A stretch of DNA of 51,963 nucleotides, taken from a virus. The notes under the pieces were generated by a model. It saw only the letters and a program-made list of their open reading frames with translations. It had not been told where the DNA came from and did not search any database. The DNA is taken from the IMG/VR virus record IMGVR_UViG_3300047175_000226, positions 1-51,963 of that record; one strand, 5' to 3'. The translations under genes and the position numbers were made by a program. Below, one piece after another: positions 40,520 to 47,902 of this stretch; the first letter of the stretch is position 1; each line of letters opens with the position of its first letter.

Positions 40520-40539
40520 ACGGGGGCGCAGGCCCCCGT
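40520..40539 (+). terminator. Candidate GC-hairpin terminator without U-tract
   Basis: ACGGGGGC (40520-40527), loop GCAG, GCCCCCGT (40532-40539): perfect 8-bp stem, in the gap after the 39853 gene. No T-run follows, so termination is possible but not certain. Confidence 0.45.
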
Positions 40540-40567
40540 CTCTGCATAGGGCCTAATCATTCCGCTT

Positions 40568-40596
40568 CCCAAATCACCAATCCGTTACTTGCTATC
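40568..40596 (+). promoter_or_regulatory. Shared promoter-like element, copy 2
   Basis: ATCACnAAnCnGTTACTT at 40573-40590 then GCTATC. Fifteen of 18 positions are identical to 36220-36237, with the same 11-base offset between ATCAC and GTTACTT. It is followed within 7 bases by a perfect palindrome, as copy 1 is followed by a perfect hairpin. Confidence 0.55.
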
Positions 40597-40614
40597 ATGT
40601 CTATCCATAGACAT
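40597..40614 (+). promoter_or_regulatory. Operator-like 18-bp palindrome
   Basis: ATGTCTAT-CC-ATAGACAT is a perfect two-fold site with an AT-rich half-site, unlike the GC palindromes elsewhere. It lies 43 bases before the first start of the operon, so it is a good candidate repressor or activator site. Confidence 0.6.
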
Positions 40615-40657
40615 ACTCCCCTTGCCACCTAAACGGAGCAAAGAAGGAGCTAAGAAA

Positions 40658-40741
40658 ATGACAAAGGTCGAAGAAACACCAGACACTACACAGAGCCCCG
40701 ATGCTGCCGCAGGCGGCTCCGCCGCAGGAGAACCTCAATGA
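40658..40741 (+). CDS. 27-aa leader-type peptide
   Basis: ATG with AAGGAGC 7-8 bases upstream, the strongest ribosome site of the region. It encodes TKVEETPDTTQSPDAAAGGSAAGEPQ and ends in ATGA overlap with the next gene. Half of it is palindrome-encoded. It could be a leader that couples translation of the operon rather than a functional protein. Confidence 0.45.
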   Translation: MTKVEETPDTTQSPDAAAGGSAAGEPQ

Positions 40742-41022
40742 CCAAAAAAGATTACGAGCTAATAGCCTCGCTGCTGCGTAGCTCCAATCTCTCCGAACAA
40801 GCTCTCCGTAAACTCGTCGCCGAATTTGCCCACAAATTCGAGCAGACCAATCCAAAGTTCAATTGGGAAGACTTCGCCCGGCGGGCTTTGCCCGCCCCCA
40901 AAACCCTCCATGAAGTCCCCAAGGGACCTGACGGCATCAGGCGCGCCCCTGGGGCGCGAAGCGCCGGTCAGCGGCCCATTGATTTCCAACACTTCAACTC
41001 TCCAGAGGCCCTTGGACTATGA
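40738..41022 (+). CDS. Unknown small protein with EALGL tail, 94 aa
   Basis: ATGA-coupled start. N-terminal helices KKDYELIASLLRSSNLSEQALRKLVAEFAHKFEQTNPKFNWEDFARRAL form a pattern common in short early proteins of tailed phages (a DYE.IA..L......F....F...). A palindrome-rich linker (GIRRAPGARSAGQRP) precedes the end NSPEALGL, a variant of the shared EDLGL tail. Function unknown. Confidence 0.55.
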   Translation: MTKKDYELIASLLRSSNLSEQALRKLVAEFAHKFEQTNPKFNWEDFARRALPAPKTLHEVPKGPDGIRRAPGARSAGQRPIDFQHFNSPEALGL

Positions 41023-41318
41023 AAAAAACCTTATGCTATCCCATAGGTTCTATCTTAACTTTCACCGACGGAGAGTATTCGGATTTTCACCTAGCTGCAT
41101 ATTTAGTCACAATTAAATATTGTGACATGCCTAAACTAGCGCAAGAGTGCGCAAACGGAAAAATTGCCCATAAAGACTTGTTTGCAAATCCAGAAAACTT
41201 TCCTGCCTGGTTAATAGTAAATGGCTACGCAATGCCTGTAGACCACTCTGAGGTTCATCTAGGTGAATATGGAATTTGGAACAAAGAGTTTGGAGTAGTT
41301 TTAGGAGAAAAATTATGA
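41019..41318 (+). CDS. Unknown AT-richer small protein, 99 aa
   Basis: ATGA overlap with the previous gene. Mixed alpha/beta, no low complexity and no palindromes: TLCYPIGSILTFTDGEYSDFHLAAYLVTIKYCDMPKLAQECANG, then FPAWLIVNGYAMPVDHSEVHLGEYGIWNKEF. The base composition is more AT-rich than its neighbours, hinting at another source. No family recognised. Confidence 0.55.
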   Translation: MKKTLCYPIGSILTFTDGEYSDFHLAAYLVTIKYCDMPKLAQECANGKIAHKDLFANPENFPAWLIVNGYAMPVDHSEVHLGEYGIWNKEFGVVLGEKL

Positions 41319-41764
41319 AAAATCTAACCCTTCCCCTGGTAGGCGCCCACTTCCGGCCTCCGGCCAAGCAAATCCTAGCCCACCTGCCCGGCGGCACCCC
41401 CCTAATCCTATGGCCAGAACCAACCAACCCCTACGACCACAAAGCCATAAAAGTTCTCTGCCAACTCCAATCCACACTCCCAATTCTCCAATACCCCCTT
41501 TTAGAAACAGCCCTTGAGGGAACCGGATTTGATCTAATGGAGCTACTGCGTAGTCCAGATTTAATCCATCTGGGCTATTTGCCAAACTCAAATGGAAAAC
41601 TCGGTGCCGAAGGCGGCAACGCCGAAGCAGCCGCTTTAGCTGCTGACAACAATTTGGAAGTCTGCGATCTCCAAGCTACCCTACACTTTAACCTAGAAGA
41701 CAAGCCAATGGTCTACATCGCGGCGCAGCCGGCGGCGCAGGCAAACGATGGAGCCGGTCAATGA
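41315..41764 (+). CDS. Stand-alone HIRAN-domain protein, 149 aa
   Basis: The start is ATG 41315 (TATGA overlap). LPLVGAHFRPPAKQILAHLPGGTPLILWPEPTNPYDHKAIKVL (about 5-48) and DLIHLGYLPNSNGKL (about 80-95) follow the HIRAN pattern: first strand, G-x-P-L-x-L-x-x-E-P-x-N-P-Y-D-x-A-I-x-V, then GYLP. HIRAN domains bind free 3' DNA ends in HLTF and occur alone in many bacteria and phages. It lies next to a helicase gene, suggesting help at forks or breaks. The C-terminal half is Ala/Asn-rich and palindrome-encoded. Confidence 0.75.
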   Translation: MKNLTLPLVGAHFRPPAKQILAHLPGGTPLILWPEPTNPYDHKAIKVLCQLQSTLPILQYPLLETALEGTGFDLMELLRSPDLIHLGYLPNSNGKLGAEGGNAEAAALAADNNLEVCDLQATLHFNLEDKPMVYIAAQPAAQANDGAGQ

Positions 41765-42240
41765 CAACCAAAGCGCCTGCGGCGCAGCCGCAGTCACTCA
41801 CCCAAATAATCTATTGCTGGCAAAGCCAGCAATTAACCCCAGGCGACTTGCTTATTGTAAAAGACAATGAATTGATCGGAGTAGTGCAACCGGCGCCAGC
41901 CCGGCCGGCGCCAGCCTTTTCAGAAAAAAAGCCAGTAACGCCCGCGAAGCGGGCGAGGGCGGCTGCGCCGCAGGCGCCACTAGAAAAACTAGTGCCACTA
42001 GAAAAACTAAAAGACCTTCTTCTAGAAAAAGGCCCATTATCCACAGGACAAATACTCAACCATCTCAAAATCTGTGGTATGGAAAACAGACAAAAAGCTG
42101 GGATTTTTATCCGAAATATGGTCCATGCGAAAGTATTAGTTGTCTGTCCCTCGGATAGAAAAAGACAAAAATTATATTCCCTACCGGTGCCTCCGGCGGC
42201 AAATGGAGCTACGCAGCATGGAATTTACCCCAACACCTGA
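41761..42240 (+). CDS. Winged-helix-like protein with Ala/Pro linkers, 159 aa
   Basis: ATGA-coupled to the HIRAN gene. An N-terminal strand-rich part (LTQIIYCWQSQQLTPGDLLIVKDNELIGVV), a long Pro/Ala/Lys linker, a short duplication LEKLVPLEKLKDLLLEKGPLS, then STGQILNHLKICGMENRQKAGIFIRNMVHAKVLVVC. The last is a winged-helix pattern as in many plasmid and phage regulators. Its end overlaps the helicase start by 23 bases. Possibly a partner or regulator of the helicase; unproven. Confidence 0.55.
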   Translation: MTTKAPAAQPQSLTQIIYCWQSQQLTPGDLLIVKDNELIGVVQPAPARPAPAFSEKKPVTPAKRARAAAPQAPLEKLVPLEKLKDLLLEKGPLSTGQILNHLKICGMENRQKAGIFIRNMVHAKVLVVCPSDRKRQKLYSLPVPPAANGATQHGIYPNT

Positions 42241-43756
42241 ACAAGAGGCTATCCGCGAAGCCTTCCGAGCGAAGCGAGGATCTCTGCTAGTCGAAGCTGG
42301 TGCCGGGTGCGCCAAAACCTCTACCCTAAAATGGGCTGTGGCCTCCGGCCGAGACATCGGCCTAGCCCTAGCCTTCAATCGCCGAATCGCAGAAGATCTG
42401 CAGGGGGCTTTGCCCCCGGCCTTCACCGTCAAGACCTTCAACAGCCTAGGCCACCAAGCCTGGATTCGCACCCTACCCCCCGGCACAAAAATAACAATCG
42501 ACCCAAACAAAATAGGCAAACTAACCTCGGAGTTGCTCCGCAACTCCAAAATCCAAACCACCAACGACCAATGGCAAAGTCTAAATCAACTGGTTAAAAA
42601 TGCTATGCAAAATGGAATCCTACCCACAAACGACAACAAAGAAGACTGGAAGGCTATCGCCGATTCTCAGTCTATGTTTGACGAAGATTTTGAGCTTCTT
42701 TGGCCCCTGCCCCAGCAAATTCTAGCCAACACAGCCGAATACGCTAGGCAGGGAATTATTAGCTTCGAGGATCAAATCTACTGTCCGACCGTCCTTGGAG
42801 GAAAATGGACTAAATACCCCCTCGTCCTAGTGGACGAGGATCAGGATTTAAGTCCCCTAAATATCAAAATGCTTTCAGCCAGTGCTGCCGCAGGCGCCAG
42901 AATTGTAGCCATGGGAGATAAGAGGCAGGCGATTTATGCATGGCGCGGTGCAAGCGGCGAAGCCGCCCAAGAAATAAAGGCCCTGCGCCCGCAGGGCGCA
43001 TTCATCGAGCTTCCCCTCCTAACCACCTTCCGTTGCCCCCAAGTCATCGTAGAACGCCAACAATCCCATGTCCCTGGCTTCCGGGCTGCGCCGCAGGCGC
43101 CGAAGGGCGCAGTCCACTCCCTGCTGCGCAGCAACTGGTCATGGGACACCATAGCCTCCAAAGCCTTCGGCAACACCCTAGCCATCCTCTGTCGAAATAA
43201 CGCCCCAATAGTCAGCCTAGCCTTTCGCCTGCTTCGCCAAAACATAAGCGTCCAAGTTCTAGGCCGCGACATCGGAAAGGGTCTAACAGCAATCATAAAG
43301 AAAATCTCCCCATCTGCCGACGCCACCATTAGCCGAGTATTAGGCCAGCTATCCGAGTGGGAAAGCCGCGAAGTCGCAAAGCTGCGCGGAGAAGCCGCAC
43401 AAGAAAAACTCTCCGCCATCTACGACAAATGTGAAAGCATCCGAGCTATCGCCTCCGCCACCGAATGCAACAGCCAAAAACAGTTAATTGATTTGATAGA
43501 AAGACTCTTTGCCAGAGATTCTGGCAAAGTGACCCTAAGTTCAATCCACAAGGCCAAGGGGCTGGAATGGGACACTGTGGTTCACCTGGACCCCTGGCGA
43601 ATACCCTCAAAATTTGCCCTTGCCTGCGGGGGCTGCGCCCTGGAACAGGAAAGAAACCTGCTCTATGTGGCGGAGACTCGAACCAAACACACCCTAATCC
43701 TGGCCTCTTTAGCAGACTTCTACGCCTCAGGCGCGCCTCCGGCGCAGGCCTTTTGA
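42218..43756 (+). CDS. UvrD/PcrA-like superfamily 1 helicase, 512 aa
   Basis: The start ATG 42218 has GGAG 9 bases upstream and begins MEFTPTPEQEAI (Q-motif-like). Walker A VEAGAGCAKTSTLKW (27-34), motif Ia LALAFNRRIAEDL, VKTFNSLGHQAW, Walker B YPLVLVDEDQDLSPLNIKML, motif III IVAMGDKRQAIYAWRGAS, motif IV-like TTFRCPQ, motif V SSIHKAKGLEWDTV, motif VI RNLLYVAETRTKHTLILA. The enzyme unwinds DNA 3' to 5' with ATP in repair, recombination or replication. It is shorter than UvrD (720), as phage and RNA-free versions often are. Ala-rich palindrome inserts occur at SASAAAGARI and RAAPQAPKGA. Confidence 0.88.
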   Translation: MEFTPTPEQEAIREAFRAKRGSLLVEAGAGCAKTSTLKWAVASGRDIGLALAFNRRIAEDLQGALPPAFTVKTFNSLGHQAWIRTLPPGTKITIDPNKIGKLTSELLRNSKIQTTNDQWQSLNQLVKNAMQNGILPTNDNKEDWKAIADSQSMFDEDFELLWPLPQQILANTAEYARQGIISFEDQIYCPTVLGGKWTKYPLVLVDEDQDLSPLNIKMLSASAAAGARIVAMGDKRQAIYAWRGASGEAAQEIKALRPQGAFIELPLLTTFRCPQVIVERQQSHVPGFRAAPQAPKGAVHSLLRSNWSWDTIASKAFGNTLAILCRNNAPIVSLAFRLLRQNISVQVLGRDIGKGLTAIIKKISPSADATISRVLGQLSEWESREVAKLRGEAAQEKLSAIYDKCESIRAIASATECNSQKQLIDLIERLFARDSGKVTLSSIHKAKGLEWDTVVHLDPWRIPSKFALACGGCALEQERNLLYVAETRTKHTLILASLADFYASGAPPAQAF

Positions 43757-43790
43757 TATTAATATCCCTTTGTTGGTTAGGAGAGAAAAT

Positions 43791-44057
43791 TTGCAAAACT
43801 GCGGCGCAGACCTAGATGATTATCTAAGCTTCCTTTTGCCCAAATCTACCCAACTAGTTCATTTGGGCCAGGGGCACATCCACCCTAACCGATGGTCAGC
43901 CAGCTTAAGGGCGTCGGCGGCGCCTCAGACGCCTTCGGCGCCATCTCTTGGCCTCGGTTGGGGGGCTTCGCCGCTAGAAGCTATCCAACAAGCGAAGAAA
44001 GATTTAGCGGGAAGGGCGCCGGCCCTTCCCCTATCTTTGGAAGATTTAGGTCTATAG
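43791..44057 (+). CDS. Unknown small protein with LSLEDLGL tail, 88 aa
   Basis: The start is TTG 43791 with GGAGAG about 5 bases upstream; TTG 43770 is in frame but has no site. Sequence: QNCGADLDDYLSFLLPKSTQLVHLGQGHIHPNRWSASLRA, a Gly/Ala/Pro linker, then WGASPLEAIQQAKKDLAGRAPALPLSLEDLGL. The final LSLEDLGL is the clearest instance of the shared early-protein tail. Function unknown. Confidence 0.55.
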   Translation: MQNCGADLDDYLSFLLPKSTQLVHLGQGHIHPNRWSASLRASAAPQTPSAPSLGLGWGASPLEAIQQAKKDLAGRAPALPLSLEDLGL

Positions 44058-44071
44058 GAGCGCCGCAGGCA

Positions 44072-44341
44072 ATGAATGAACTGTCGGGTCGAAGGTCCCA
44101 AATGAATGAACTATCCGAGCTTCTATTAGCTGCCCAATCCCAGCCAATCGGGATTTTAGTCCAAACCTCCAACCCCGAAAGGCTGCGCCAGAGGCTCTAC
44201 GTTCTCCGGGCAAATGGCGGAGACCAATTCGAAAATCTACAATTCAGACTTTCGTCTCTCCCAGACGGAAATCTAGTAATCTTCAAAAAGGCGCCTGCGG
44301 CGCCGCCGCCGGTTTTAGATTTGTCGGATTTCGTCCTATGA
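44072..44341 (+). CDS. Unknown small protein, 89 aa (two possible starts)
   Basis: The frame is open back to 43892, but that part overlaps the previous gene and is low quality. ATG 44072 (GGAG 11 bases before) and ATG 44102 (GAAGG 6 bases before) both begin MNELS, because a 12-base segment is repeated 30 bases apart. The core is SELLLAAQSQPIGILVQTSNPERLRQRLYVLRANGGDQFENLQFRLSSLPDGNLVIFKK, an alpha/beta fold seen in hypothetical phage proteins, ending VLDLSDFVL. Function unknown. Confidence 0.55.
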   Translation: MNELSGRRSQMNELSELLLAAQSQPIGILVQTSNPERLRQRLYVLRANGGDQFENLQFRLSSLPDGNLVIFKKAPAAPPPVLDLSDFVL

Positions 44342-44550
44342 GCCGCAAGGGCAAACTTCCCCAATCCCCTCACCACCTCCTCATCTACGACGAGGATTGG
44401 GATTTTTTAAGTGAGCTTTTTGGCAAAAATTCCTCCCGCCCCATTGGGGTGAGTTATGTGATTAGGGAAATTGTGCATCAAAAGGTCCTCGCCCGGCGCC
44501 AAGCGGCGCAGCCGCCTGCGGCAGCTTCGGAGCTAGAAGAACTTAACTAG
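44338..44550 (+). CDS. Small ribbon-helix-helix-like protein, 70 aa
   Basis: ATGA overlap with the previous gene. HHLLIYDEDWDFLSELFGKNSSRPIGVSYVIREIVHQKVLARRQAA has a strand, helix, then GVSYVIREIVHQKV, resembling the second helix of ribbon-helix-helix DNA-binding proteins. The tail is AAASELEELN. It could be the last regulator of the early operon; assignment tentative. Confidence 0.5.
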   Translation: MSRKGKLPQSPHHLLIYDEDWDFLSELFGKNSSRPIGVSYVIREIVHQKVLARRQAAQPPAAASELEELN

Positions 44551-44580
44551 AAGCGGCTGCGCCGCAGGAGGCTTTGCCCA

Positions 44581-47500
44581 ATGTCCACCCAAACAATCCT
44601 ATCCACCGATCCAATCTACGGTGCCCTGGGCACTGGAAGTTCCTACCCCCTTTCCAGCATTGCAAAATTCTCCGGCATCACAACCCTAGCGGCCCTAGCT
44701 GGAGTAACTACCCTGGGCGGAGCCACCCCCTACACCTGGGTCACAAACTCCGCCTATGGCCTAACCTTCACCAAAACCACTAGCGCCCAAACCACCTCCG
44801 GAACTACCCTAACCTTTTCTAATCTCTCTGGCGATCTGGCCAACCCGGCCCAATACCTAGTAGTCGGGATGCTGGTGATCGGAACTAATATTCCTAGCGG
44901 AGCTACCATAGCCGCCATTTCATTCAATGGAGTGACCCCCAACGCCAGTGACGGGCCGCTGGGCGGCACCATAACCCTAAGCTCCGCTGTCACCGGAACG
45001 GTCTCTAGCGGCCAAACCATAACCTTCACCTACAGCCCAAGCCTAATCCAAGCCCTTCAAATGGATTGGCTAGCAATCCAAGCCGCCGAAGTGGCTGCTG
45101 GCGCAGCCCCTCTGGGCGCGCAGCACAAAACCCCCGCCGGAAACTATCAAATAAACCGAACAATCATCCGGTCCGATACTCCGGTAGGAGATTTTCAAAC
45201 TAACCAAAGCTCCTGGTTTGGGGATGGAATGATAGCTACTAGGCTAACTTGGATCACAGACTCCGGATACGGAACTTGGGCCATAAGTCCCTCAAACCGC
45301 ACAGTTGGAGGCAACATTGCCTATTCCGAACAGCGGGATATGTCAGTGTGGGGTCCGGCCTCTAGCCCGCCCATGGGCAACCCCGGCTGTTACATGCACG
45401 GAATCGCCGTCTCCCGCGACTTCTTCGGTCTCCGCCTAAGCGTGCGCCAATTCTACTCCGGCCTAAACCTAGTAAACGACCACCAAAATCTAATAGAATG
45501 CTTCTTTCAGGGAAATTTCTTCAACGTTTACTTTGCCCCCTACGCCAGCCAAAACACCGGGGATCAGAGCTTCATAGACTGCTACTGCGACGGATCTACC
45601 GGGGCAAGCTTTGCTTGCGCCGGGACAAATCAAATCGTCACCGCCCTATTCGAACGCTGCCACAGTGGCTTCGGTCCCTACGCCTTTTACAAAGAGGCCG
45701 GAAGCCAACTAAACTTCCTAATCAACTCACTATTTGCTAGGGTGAGCATGGAGGCTTGTGGAAACGGAGGAATCTATGACTCCAACTCCACCGGTCTAAT
45801 CTCCGGGTGTGAATTTATCTCAACCGACATAGCCCTAGACACCACCAACACCTATGAAATCTCCACCAACCCAACCCACGCGGCCATTTATGCAGGTTAT
45901 TTGGAAAATTGCTTCTTTCACGGCGAAGCCGACCCCTACACCGCTGGATACAATCGCGCTACGCACCCCTACAACCTAGCTATAATAGCTGGACAGAGTG
46001 GAATCAGTAATTCCAAATTTTGGAATGCGGCTAATTTGCTAGTCGCAGGCACTAACGCAGTGCCTAGTCTATACTCAGGATCGGCTTTGGTCGGCCAAGA
46101 TGTCCTCTGGGACTCAGGCGTCGCCCGAGGAACCTTCCGCACCGTTTCCGGAGCCATAACCGCTGGAAATTTTGTCTCCATGACAAACTATGGCCTAGCC
46201 ATAGCGGTTAATTCAACAAACCCAGGCATAATTGGCTTGGCGATGCAAAGCGCCACCGGTGGCACCGCAGGTGCCTGCATTGCCATCTGCGACGCTGGCG
46301 TAGCCACAGTTAACAAAACAAACCCCACAGATGTCCTAACCGCTGGAAATTACGTTCAAATCCACAGTTCTTCCGACGGAAGCATAGTAGCCTTCAACCC
46401 CTCCTCTCGAACCACAACCGTTGGTCTTATTTGGAATGCTGCCGCAGGCGGCGGCGGGGGCACCGGCCCCTCTGCCTCCGGCACATTTGTAAATGTAGAT
46501 TTTACCAACCTAACCGGCCAAACAGTTCAGCCTTATGTATGGGGTGTCGCAACAGGAACTTTAGGCGATAGCAATTTCAACAATTGCACTGATTCAACAT
46601 TGCAAGGGATTTTATCTACCCTAGCCTTTCCCCTCTACCGATTCAACTCGCAATCTGGCTACACAGAAAACGCCTTCCCCAGCGGCGCCACTACCTCATC
46701 AAACCTATCAACTGTTTTCGGCCCCCTGATAAACAACGCCCCGTTATTCATCCCCTCAAACGCCAGAATTATCATTGGCCTCGGGGCAACGTTGACCAAC
46801 TGGTCAACTGCAAGCAATTTCGGCACTATGTGTGCGGCGGTTGCCACTTATTTCAAAAACACAAATTCCACCGCTACCGGTGCCCCATTGCCAATATATG
46901 GTTTTGAAATTGGAAATGAAGCAGACGGCGGATCTGGAAATGCCCCCTCTTATTACTATAGTTACTTCAACGCCGCCTCAGCGGCAATCAAAGGCGTTAG
47001 TTCAAGCTACAAAGTATTAGGCCCGGTTTTTTCCTACGTCTCAGATGTAAGTGGATTTACGTCCAATTGTTCTGGTAATTATGATGCGCTAGATTACCAC
47101 GCATATCTCTATGCAGGACAATCACAATTCACCTCAAACGGTGGAGTTGGTTCAGTTTTAACTGACAATAATTATGCTTTTGGCACCGAAGTAGCTAATG
47201 GAATATCCGGAACCACTCCAATTTTTATTGGAGAATATAACCAAAACGACACATATGGCACATTATCCGGCGGCGCCTCTCCAGGCGTGTGTAACACATA
47301 CCAGCAAAACGCAGTTGGAGCGGTTTTCAACGCCCAAGCCATTCTATCCGGCCTAAATTCAACCAACAATTTCCAAATGGCGGGTATTTGGGAAGTCTAT
47401 CTTGACTCTGACTACGGCATAGTAGGGGGTACGGACTGCGTTAACAGTGGGGGGAATTATGCCATCGCACCGGGGGGATATCTCCTATCAAAGGCCGCTA

Positions 47501-47859
47501 GCACAATTTACGGGGAAAGGGCCACGGTCACGATTGGCAGCGCCAATCCACCCCTAAACACCATCGCCTGCACCGACGGGACAAGTAGAATTGCCCTAAT
47601 GCTAATCAACTATTCCCAAACCACCGCCTACAGCGGCCAAGTCGCCTTAGCACACTGGCCGCTAAATTCTTCCGGCACTGCCACCATTAATCAATGGGTG
47701 ATAGATGCGGCTAACACCACAGGCCAAGTTTCAACACTTTCTGTTACAAGCGGACTAACCTCCACAGTTACTGTTCCCGCTGCCTCGGTTGTAATTCTTT
47801 ATTCAACCTCCTCTAGCTCAACCACAGCTTTAGTCGAAGTTTCTATAAAAGGCCCTTAG
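44581..47859 (+). CDS. Beta-helix / clan GH-A (GH39-like) glycosidase fusion, 1092 aa
   Basis: N-terminal about 150 residues: tail-adaptor-like and Thr/Ser beta. About 155-500: pectate-lyase-like right-handed beta-helix (NLIECFFQGNFFNVYFA, SFIDCYCDGST, GGIYDSNSTGLISGCEF). About 510-615: DUF-like trimming domain (AGNFVSMTNYGLAIAVNSTNPGIIGLAMQ). About 630-1085: TIM-barrel glycosidase with YRFNSQSGYTENAF, YGFEIGNEADGG (acid/base Glu780), ALDYHAYLY, PIFIGEYNQND (nucleophile Glu885) and a C-terminal beta-sandwich, as in GH39/GH79-type enzymes. Probably a virion depolymerase. No signal peptide. RBS GGAGG lies in the flank of a palindrome. It is on the early strand, next to lysis genes. Confidence 0.75.
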   Translation: MSTQTILSTDPIYGALGTGSSYPLSSIAKFSGITTLAALAGVTTLGGATPYTWVTNSAYGLTFTKTTSAQTTSGTTLTFSNLSGDLANPAQYLVVGMLVIGTNIPSGATIAAISFNGVTPNASDGPLGGTITLSSAVTGTVSSGQTITFTYSPSLIQALQMDWLAIQAAEVAAGAAPLGAQHKTPAGNYQINRTIIRSDTPVGDFQTNQSSWFGDGMIATRLTWITDSGYGTWAISPSNRTVGGNIAYSEQRDMSVWGPASSPPMGNPGCYMHGIAVSRDFFGLRLSVRQFYSGLNLVNDHQNLIECFFQGNFFNVYFAPYASQNTGDQSFIDCYCDGSTGASFACAGTNQIVTALFERCHSGFGPYAFYKEAGSQLNFLINSLFARVSMEACGNGGIYDSNSTGLISGCEFISTDIALDTTNTYEISTNPTHAAIYAGYLENCFFHGEADPYTAGYNRATHPYNLAIIAGQSGISNSKFWNAANLLVAGTNAVPSLYSGSALVGQDVLWDSGVARGTFRTVSGAITAGNFVSMTNYGLAIAVNSTNPGIIGLAMQSATGGTAGACIAICDAGVATVNKTNPTDVLTAGNYVQIHSSSDGSIVAFNPSSRTTTVGLIWNAAAGGGGGTGPSASGTFVNVDFTNLTGQTVQPYVWGVATGTLGDSNFNNCTDSTLQGILSTLAFPLYRFNSQSGYTENAFPSGATTSSNLSTVFGPLINNAPLFIPSNARIIIGLGATLTNWSTASNFGTMCAAVATYFKNTNSTATGAPLPIYGFEIGNEADGGSGNAPSYYYSYFNAASAAIKGVSSSYKVLGPVFSYVSDVSGFTSNCSGNYDALDYHAYLYAGQSQFTSNGGVGSVLTDNNYAFGTEVANGISGTTPIFIGEYNQNDTYGTLSGGASPGVCNTYQQNAVGAVFNAQAILSGLNSTNNFQMAGIWEVYLDSDYGIVGGTDCVNSGGNYAIAPGGYLLSKAASTIYGERATVTIGSANPPLNTIACTDGTSRIALMLINYSQTTAYSGQVALAHWPLNSSGTATINQWVIDAANTTGQVSTLSVTSGLTSTVTVPAASVVILYSTSSSSTTALVEVSIKGP

Positions 47860-47902
47860 GCGCCGCAGGCGCACAAGAAATAAAATCTCGTTAGGAAAAT
47901 CT

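Larger units (their letters stand above)
40423..40657 (+). promoter_or_regulatory. Intergenic control region before the 40658 operon
   Basis: 235 bases without a gene. Several GGGGCGAAGCCCC-type palindromes, then a strong 8-bp hairpin ACGGGGGC/GCCCCCGT with GCAG loop (40520-40539), probably ending upstream transcription. Next comes the shared element copy 2 (40573-40590), the operator-like palindrome (40597-40614) and AAGGAGC as ribosome site. Confidence 0.6.

Noticed and set aside
43892-44071. 60-residue N-terminal extension of the 44072 gene
   Set aside because: Overlaps the previous gene in another frame; the ribosome site lies at 44057-44060.
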